DNA of 64,000 nt from Alphaproteobacteria bacterium (lineage in GTDB: Bacteria; Pseudomonadota; Alphaproteobacteria; UBA8366): NCBI GenBank assembly GCA_009377445.1, contig WHUA01000003.1:62001-126000 (forward strand), in the 5' to 3' direction. The notes beneath the pieces were generated by a model. That model worked only from the letters and a program-made list of their open reading frames with translations, was not told the DNA's origin and did not search any database. Numbering within the stretch: position 1 is the stretch's first letter; each line of letters opens with the position of its first letter. This document shows positions 59,716 to 64,000 of this stretch, in pieces. The position numbers and the translations under genes are program-made.

Positions 59716-61047
59716 TTGGCCAGCCATAACGAAGCGCCCATCCTGAACGCCCCGGCAGCCGTCCGCTGGATCGTCGGGCTGACCGTCGCGGTTCATGTGC
59801 TGCGTAGCTTGCTGCCGGTCCCCAGCGACGACTGGGTGCTCGAGACGTTCGGCTTCATCCCCGCCCGCTACCAGGCTGCCGCCGGTGGCGGAAACGACCT
59901 TTTTGCGATGGTCGTCTCGCCCTTCTCGCATCTTTTCCTGCACGCGGACTGGATGCACCTGACCATGAACATGGCGTTTTTCCTCGCTTTCGGCTCGGCG
60001 GTCGGCCGGCGCATGGGGGCGGCGCAACTGCTGATTCTGTATTTCCTGTGCGGCCTCGCCGCCGCCTTCTTCTGGGCCTACCTCTACCAGCCGCAGCAAG
60101 CCTTGCTGCTCGGCGCATCGGGAGCGGTCTCGGGCATGGTCGGCGCCGCCGCGCGGGTCAGCATATGGCCGCCGCGGCATTCCAGCAGCGCCATTCCCTT
60201 CTGGCGGCGCTCCACCATCATTACCTTCGTCGTCATCTGGTTGCTGCTGAACGTGGGATTTGGCATCTTTCCCGTGTTGGTTTCGAATAGCTATAGCGGC
60301 ATCGCCTGGGAAGCCCATCTCGGCGGCTTCATTGCCGGCTTCGTGCTGATCGGCGCATTCGACGGACGCGGGCGGCTGATGGCGGTCGCCACGCCCTTCG
60401 GCTTGCAAGAGGGACATCGGACCATGACCCAGAACTACTCGACCGCCACCGCCGCGCGGCCTATGGATGCGCTGGAATCGCTGCTCACGCGCAGTTCCGT
60501 CCCGGCGCGGATGCTGCGCGAGCCTGCGCCCGACGGCGCGGAGCTGGAGGTGATCCTTGAAACGGCGATGCGCGCGCCGGACCATGCGTCGCTGCGTCCC
60601 TGGCGCTTCCTGATCATCCGCGGCGATGCCCGCCGGCAGTTGGGCGAGCTGTTCGCCGACGCGCTGTGCCGGCGGGACCCATTGGCGGACGGCGCCGCCC
60701 GCGAAAAGGAGCTGAGCCGGCCGATGCGCTCTCCGCTCATCGTCGTGGTGTGCGCCGACATCGTCGAAGGCAACCCGAAGGTGCCGGCGGTCGAGCAGAT
60801 CGTCACCTGCGGCGCGGCGGCGCAGAACATGCTGAACGCCGCGCATGCGATGGGCTACGCCGGAATCATGCTGACCGGCAAGAATGCGCACGACCCCTTC
60901 GTCAAACAGGCGCTCGGCCTCAAGCCGAAGGACGAGATCATCGGATTTCTCTACTTCGGCACGGCGGACGGCGAAGCGCGCCCCAAGAAGCGGCCTGCCG
61001 CCGCGTCATTCGCCCGCGAATGGACCGGACGCGAGCCGGCGGCTTGA
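59716..61047 (+). CDS. Rhomboid protease fused to a nitroreductase
   Basis: A single 443-residue frame carries two domains. Residues about 1-230 are a rhomboid: HADWMHLTMNMAFFL with HxxxN, GASGAVSG with likely Ser nucleophile S135, and WEAHLGGFIAGF with catalytic H201, plus six membrane spans. Residues about 250-443 are a YdjA-type FMN nitroreductase: MDALESLLTRSSVPARML, APDHASLRPWRFLII and YAGIMLTGKNAHDPFV. No stop separates them. The start is TTG 59716 with GGGAA before it. An internal ATG (60424 or 60463) could start the second domain alone. A true fusion is unusual; a lost stop or sequencing error is possible. Confidence 0.82.
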   Translation: MASHNEAPILNAPAAVRWIVGLTVAVHVLRSLLPVPSDDWVLETFGFIPARYQAAAGGGNDLFAMVVSPFSHLFLHADWMHLTMNMAFFLAFGSAVGRRMGAAQLLILYFLCGLAAAFFWAYLYQPQQALLLGASGAVSGMVGAAARVSIWPPRHSSSAIPFWRRSTIITFVVIWLLLNVGFGIFPVLVSNSYSGIAWEAHLGGFIAGFVLIGAFDGRGRLMAVATPFGLQEGHRTMTQNYSTATAARPMDALESLLTRSSVPARMLREPAPDGAELEVILETAMRAPDHASLRPWRFLIIRGDARRQLGELFADALCRRDPLADGAAREKELSRPMRSPLIVVVCADIVEGNPKVPAVEQIVTCGAAAQNMLNAAHAMGYAGIMLTGKNAHDPFVKQALGLKPKDEIIGFLYFGTADGEARPKKRPAAASFAREWTGREPAA

Positions 61048-61048
61048 T

Positions 61049-61933
61049 TTAATCCTTGCGAAGATCGGGGCGCAGCCCCGCCTGCGACAGCACGCCGTAG
61101 AGATCCGGCCGCCGGTCGCGGAACAGCCCCCAGGAACGGCGCTGCAACGCGATCACATCCAGGTCGAAGGCCGCGGTTTCGACACTGCGCGCGTCGCGCG
61201 GCGCCTCGGCGACGATCGCGCCGGTCGGGCCGGCGATGAAGGAGCTGCCATAGAAGGTCATCGTCGCCGCTTCGTGCCGCTCGGCGCCGATCCGGTTCGA
61301 TGCCGCGACCGGCACCATGTTGGCGGCGGCATGCCCTTGCATCACGCGCTGCCAATGCTCCCGGGAATCGAGGCTCGCATCCTGCGGCTCGTTGCCGATT
61401 GCGGTCGGGTAGAGCAGCATCTCGGCGCCGGCGAGCGCCAGCGCACGCGCGCATTCGGGGAACCACTGGTCCCAGCACACCGCGGCGCCGATCCGTCCGA
61501 ACCTGGTATTCCAGACCTTGAAGCCGGTGTCGCCCGGCGAGAAGTAGTACTTCTCCTCGTATCCAGGGCCTTCGGGAATATGGCTCTTGCGGTACAGGCC
61601 GAGCACGCGCCCGGTGGCGTCTATCATCGCCAGCGAGTTGAAGAAACCGGACTCGCCCTTCTCGAAGAAGCTGACGGGAATGACGACGCCGAGCGCGCCG
61701 GCCAGCGCCGCCATCGTGGCGATCGTCTCGTTGCCGGCGAACGGCCGCGCGTGCTCGAACAGCTCGCGTTTCTGGTCGGCGCAGAAATAGGGCGTCTCGA
61801 ACAGCTCCTGCAGCAGCACGACGTTCGCGCCGCGGTCGGCCGCCTCGCGCACCAGTTCCTGCGCCTGCGCCACGTTGGCAGCCCGGTCCCATCCGCAGGC
61901 CATCTGCGTTACTGCAAGCGTTACCTGTCGCAT
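61049..61933 (-). CDS. aguB: N-carbamoylputrescine amidohydrolase AguB
   Basis: From ATG 61933 the 294-residue nitrilase-family protein has the Glu/Lys/Cys triad: VVLLQELFETPYF, LYRKSHIPEGPGY and IGAAVCWDQWFPE. The sequence around CWDQWFPEAAR is typical of AguB. It turns N-carbamoylputrescine into putrescine. It overlaps aguA by 13 bases, so both act in the arginine-to-putrescine route. The upstream frame to 62929 is a shadow of aguA. Confidence 0.95.
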   Translation of the reverse strand: MRQVTLAVTQMACGWDRAANVAQAQELVREAADRGANVVLLQELFETPYFCADQKRELFEHARPFAGNETIATMAALAGALGVVIPVSFFEKGESGFFNSLAMIDATGRVLGLYRKSHIPEGPGYEEKYYFSPGDTGFKVWNTRFGRIGAAVCWDQWFPECARALALAGAEMLLYPTAIGNEPQDASLDSREHWQRVMQGHAAANMVPVAASNRIGAERHEAATMTFYGSSFIAGPTGAIVAEAPRDARSVETAAFDLDVIALQRRSWGLFRDRRPDLYGVLSQAGLRPDLRKD

Positions 61934-62958
61934 CCCTTCCTCGGCTGCTGTTGCGTGATGCAATGAATGCCGCCGCCGCCCCGTATGATCGGCCGCGCGT
62001 CCACCTGAACGACCCGGCGGCCAGGAAACGCCTCCCGGACCGTAGCCGCCGCCGCATCGTCCTCGCTGCTCGCGAAGGACGGCATGACGATGCCGTCGTT
62101 GGCTATATAGAAATTGATATAGGACGCCGCCAGTGGCATGCCGGCCGTATCCACCTGCGTCGTCTGCTTCAGCGGGACGACATCGATCCGGCGGCCGCGG
62201 GCGTCGCGCTCCGCCGACAGCAGCGCCAGGTTCGCCGCCAGGGCGGCGTGGTTCGGGTCCGAGGGGCTCGGCGCCGTCAATGCAAGAACGCGTCCCGGCG
62301 CGGCGAAGCAGGCGACGTTGTCGATGTGTCCATCCGTCTCGTCTTCCACGAGGCCGGCCGGCAGCCAGATGACCTTCTCGGCGCCGATCCAGTCGCGCAG
62401 AAGGGCCTCCGCCGCGTCCCGGGAGCCGGCCATGCGCCGGTTGGGATTGAGCAGCACGCTCTCCGTCGTCAGCACCGTTCCCTCGCCGTCGGTATGTATC
62501 GCGCCGCCCTCGAGGACGAACGGGGCATCGAAGCGCCGCGCGCCGAGGCGGTCGAGCAGCAAGGCGGCAAGCGCCGCGTCGTCGTCGAATCCGCGATACT
62601 TCCGGCCCCACGCGTTGAATTCCCACGACACCCCGGCAACCTCGCCGCCATCGCTTACGACGAAAGTCGGGCCGAAGTCCCGCATCCATGAATCGTCGAT
62701 CGGGGCCGTCATGATCGCCACGGACGGGCCGCATTGGACGCCGGCGTCCGCGGCATCCCCTTCGCGCGCGATCATTGTCACCGGCTCGAATACGGTAATC
62801 GCCCGCGCGACGGCCGCGTAGGCTGCCCGCGCATCCGCCAGGCTGCCGCCCCAAAGCTCCGCCCGGCACGGCCAGGCCATCCAGCACCGTTCGTGCGCAG
62901 CCCATTCGGCCGGCATTCTGAAGCCGCACGCCGACGGCACAGCTTGATTATCCGTCAT
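61921..62958 (-). CDS. aguA: Agmatine deiminase AguA
   Basis: From ATG 62958 the 345-residue protein has the family pattern: MPAEWAAHERCWMAWP, VLEGGAIHTDGEGTVLTTE with the catalytic Glu/His region, DETDGHIDNVACF, and the active-site Cys near the C-terminus in GGIHCITQQQP. It converts agmatine to N-carbamoylputrescine. It is paired with aguB. The ATG at 62985 would add 9 residues; 62958 is nearer the family start. Confidence 0.95.
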   Translation of the reverse strand: MTDNQAVPSACGFRMPAEWAAHERCWMAWPCRAELWGGSLADARAAYAAVARAITVFEPVTMIAREGDAADAGVQCGPSVAIMTAPIDDSWMRDFGPTFVVSDGGEVAGVSWEFNAWGRKYRGFDDDAALAALLLDRLGARRFDAPFVLEGGAIHTDGEGTVLTTESVLLNPNRRMAGSRDAAEALLRDWIGAEKVIWLPAGLVEDETDGHIDNVACFAAPGRVLALTAPSPSDPNHAALAANLALLSAERDARGRRIDVVPLKQTTQVDTAGMPLAASYINFYIANDGIVMPSFASSEDDAAAATVREAFPGRRVVQVDARPIIRGGGGIHCITQQQPRKGCDR

Positions 62959-63149
62959 GCGTCCAATTTGCCCGTATTTGCCCAAAACGCCAGGAAATGG
63001 TGACCATCGTCACAGCGGCCGCCTATACGAAAGGGGTATGCTTATCCTTGGGGATTATGTCCCGATGGTTGAATGGGCCGGCTCAGCATAGCCTCGATAG
63101 GCAAGCTGCCGCCGCCGGTCAGCCAGCGGGACGGAAAGCGAAGTCCATC

Positions 63150-63500
63150 ATGCTTGGGTACAAGTTCCGCGGCCTGACGGATGTGAATCGCCGACGAGAC
63201 CGGCGCGTCGTTGTCTCGATGCCGGCGACCGTGAACCGCAAGCCGGTGCTGCTCAAGGATATCAGTCTTGGCGGCCTGGCCTTCATTTCGGACGTGAAGA
63301 GGTTCAAGGTCGGAAAGGACATCCTGATCGAGATAGACGTGCCGGAAGAGGGCCGCGTGAAGATCGGCGCCTGCATCGTACGCAAGCGCGGAGAGCACGA
63401 GTACGGCGTGGCCTTCACCGGCCTGTCGGCAGACGCGTTCAGGCTGATCGAGCATCTCGAGACCGGCCATAGCCGGCGGCTGGCGCCGGCATACTGCTAA
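63150..63500 (+). CDS. PilZ domain protein
   Basis: From ATG 63150 the 116-residue protein has the PilZ c-di-GMP motifs NRRRDRRVVV (Arg switch) and DISLGGLAFI (D/NxSxxG), and later strands GVAFTGLSADAFRLIEHLE. It would bind cyclic di-GMP and could relay the output of the GGDEF protein at 41654-42568. ATG 63057 and 62997 are longer options without PilZ content. Its end overlaps alanine dehydrogenase by 4 bases. Target unknown. Confidence 0.82.
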   Translation: MLGYKFRGLTDVNRRRDRRVVVSMPATVNRKPVLLKDISLGGLAFISDVKRFKVGKDILIEIDVPEEGRVKIGACIVRKRGEHEYGVAFTGLSADAFRLIEHLETGHSRRLAPAYC

Positions 63501-64000
63501 CATAAGCCCAGGACTTGCTCTGCCGGCATATAGGGCAAGCCGAGGTCGCGCGCGACCGCTTCATAGGTCACCCGCCCCTCGAAAACATTGAGGCCCGCAA
63601 GCAGGTGCGGATCTTCCGCAAGGGCCTGCTCGTAGCCGTCGTCGGCGATCTTGATCACATAGGGCAATGTTGCGTTGTTCAGCGCCTGCGTCGACGTGCG
63701 GGCCACCGCGCCCGGCATGTTCGTCACGCAGTAGTGCGTTACGCCATGCACGCGATAGACCGGGTCCGCGTGGGTGGTAGGCCGGGAGGTCTCGAAGCAG
63801 CCGCCCTGGTCTATCGCGATGTCGACCACCACCGATCCCGGGCGCATCGCCTTGATCATCTCTTCCGTCACGAGCTTGGGCGCCGCAGCGCCCGGAACGA
63901 GGACCGCGCCGACGACGAGGTCGGCCGTCCGGACGTTCTGCTCGATGGCATCGACCGTTGAATAGATCGTGTTCAACTGGCCCCCGAACCGCATGTCGAG
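63497..64000 (-). CDS. ald: Alanine dehydrogenase, C-terminal part (5' end outside window)
   Basis: The frame runs to the right edge, giving 167 codons of C-terminal protein. LVVGAVLVPGAAAPKLVTEEMIKAM, VVVDIAIDQGGCFETSRPTTHADPVY (cited as VVVDIAIDQGGCFETSRPTT) and CVTNMPGAVARTSTQALNNATLPYV match alanine dehydrogenase. It oxidises L-alanine to pyruvate with NAD. The N-terminal catalytic part lies beyond 64000. Confidence 0.93.
   Translation of the reverse strand, partial: LDMRFGGQLNTIYSTVDAIEQNVRTADLVVGAVLVPGAAAPKLVTEEMIKAMRPGSVVVDIAIDQGGCFETSRPTTHADPVYRVHGVTHYCVTNMPGAVARTSTQALNNATLPYVIKIADDGYEQALAEDPHLLAGLNVFEGRVTYEAVARDLGLPYMPAEQVLGLC

Noticed and set aside
59602..60891. In-frame upstream extension of the acyl-CoA synthetase
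   Set aside because: It runs antisense through the rhomboid fusion and has no ligase content; the family N-terminus begins at 59601.
1..64000. tRNA genes, rRNA, insertion sequences, prophage or CRISPR
   Set aside because: No cloverleaf, transposase, integrase, attachment repeat or spacer array was recognised on reading; a tRNA scan would be needed to be certain.

Overview
This window reads as a chromosomal segment of a GC-rich, polarly flagellated alphaproteobacterium, most likely Rhodospirillales-like. The assignment is inferred from gene content. CtrA, ChpT and SciP (DUF1153) are alphaproteobacterial cell-cycle regulators. FlaF/FlbT and the order fliF-fliG-fliH-fliN-flbD follow the Caulobacter plan. 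FlhF/FlhG suggests polar flagella. I see no tRNA, rRNA, CRISPR array or insertion sequence. Coding density is high, with many 4-base stop/start overlaps and frequent GTG or TTG starts.

Positions 1-14600 hold filament genes and an apparent flagellin-glycosylation island. The left edge carries the last codons of a TPR-glycosyltransferase. It is followed by flaF, flbT and two tandem flagellin genes on the minus strand. Then come a DegT-type aminotransferase, a TPR/GT9-like glycosyltransferase, a WbqC-like protein, two TPR/GT41 (O-GlcNAc-transferase-like) proteins, a NeuD-like acyltransferase, a beta-propeller glycosidase-like protein, a SAM methyltransferase and a FlaG-like protein.

Positions 14700-33100 hold the flagellar assembly genes. 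The first block is fliK-flgD-flgE, followed by sciP. The second is the long plus-strand block fliF-fliG-fliH-fliN-motA-flbD-flhA-flhF-flhG, ending in a FliK-like protein and a QueF-like T-fold protein. Convergent fliI-fliJ follows. Candidate sigma-54 (-24/-12) promoters lie before both flagellins, flaG and fliK. Most have CCGGCA-type inverted repeats upstream, and the window also encodes the sigma-54 activator FlbD that could read them.

Positions 33100-40000 hold cell-cycle and chemotaxis genes. ctrA is divergent from fliI. chpT precedes cheA-cheY-cheB-cheR on the minus strand. CheA carries two CheW-like domains and a receiver, and there is no separate cheW here.

Positions 40000-64000 are mixed metabolism. 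A molybdenum-cofactor/formate dehydrogenase group (DUF364, mobA, a CZB-GGDEF cyclase, fdhD) comes first, then an MFS transporter and NAD kinase. A dipeptide-type ABC transporter operon ends in an N-formylglutamate amidohydrolase. Further on are a threonine-synthase-like enzyme, two tandem ArgE-like deacylases with an AstE-like enzyme, an acyl-CoA synthetase, a rhomboid-nitroreductase fusion, the agmatine pathway (aguA, aguB), a PilZ protein and the 3' part of alanine dehydrogenase.
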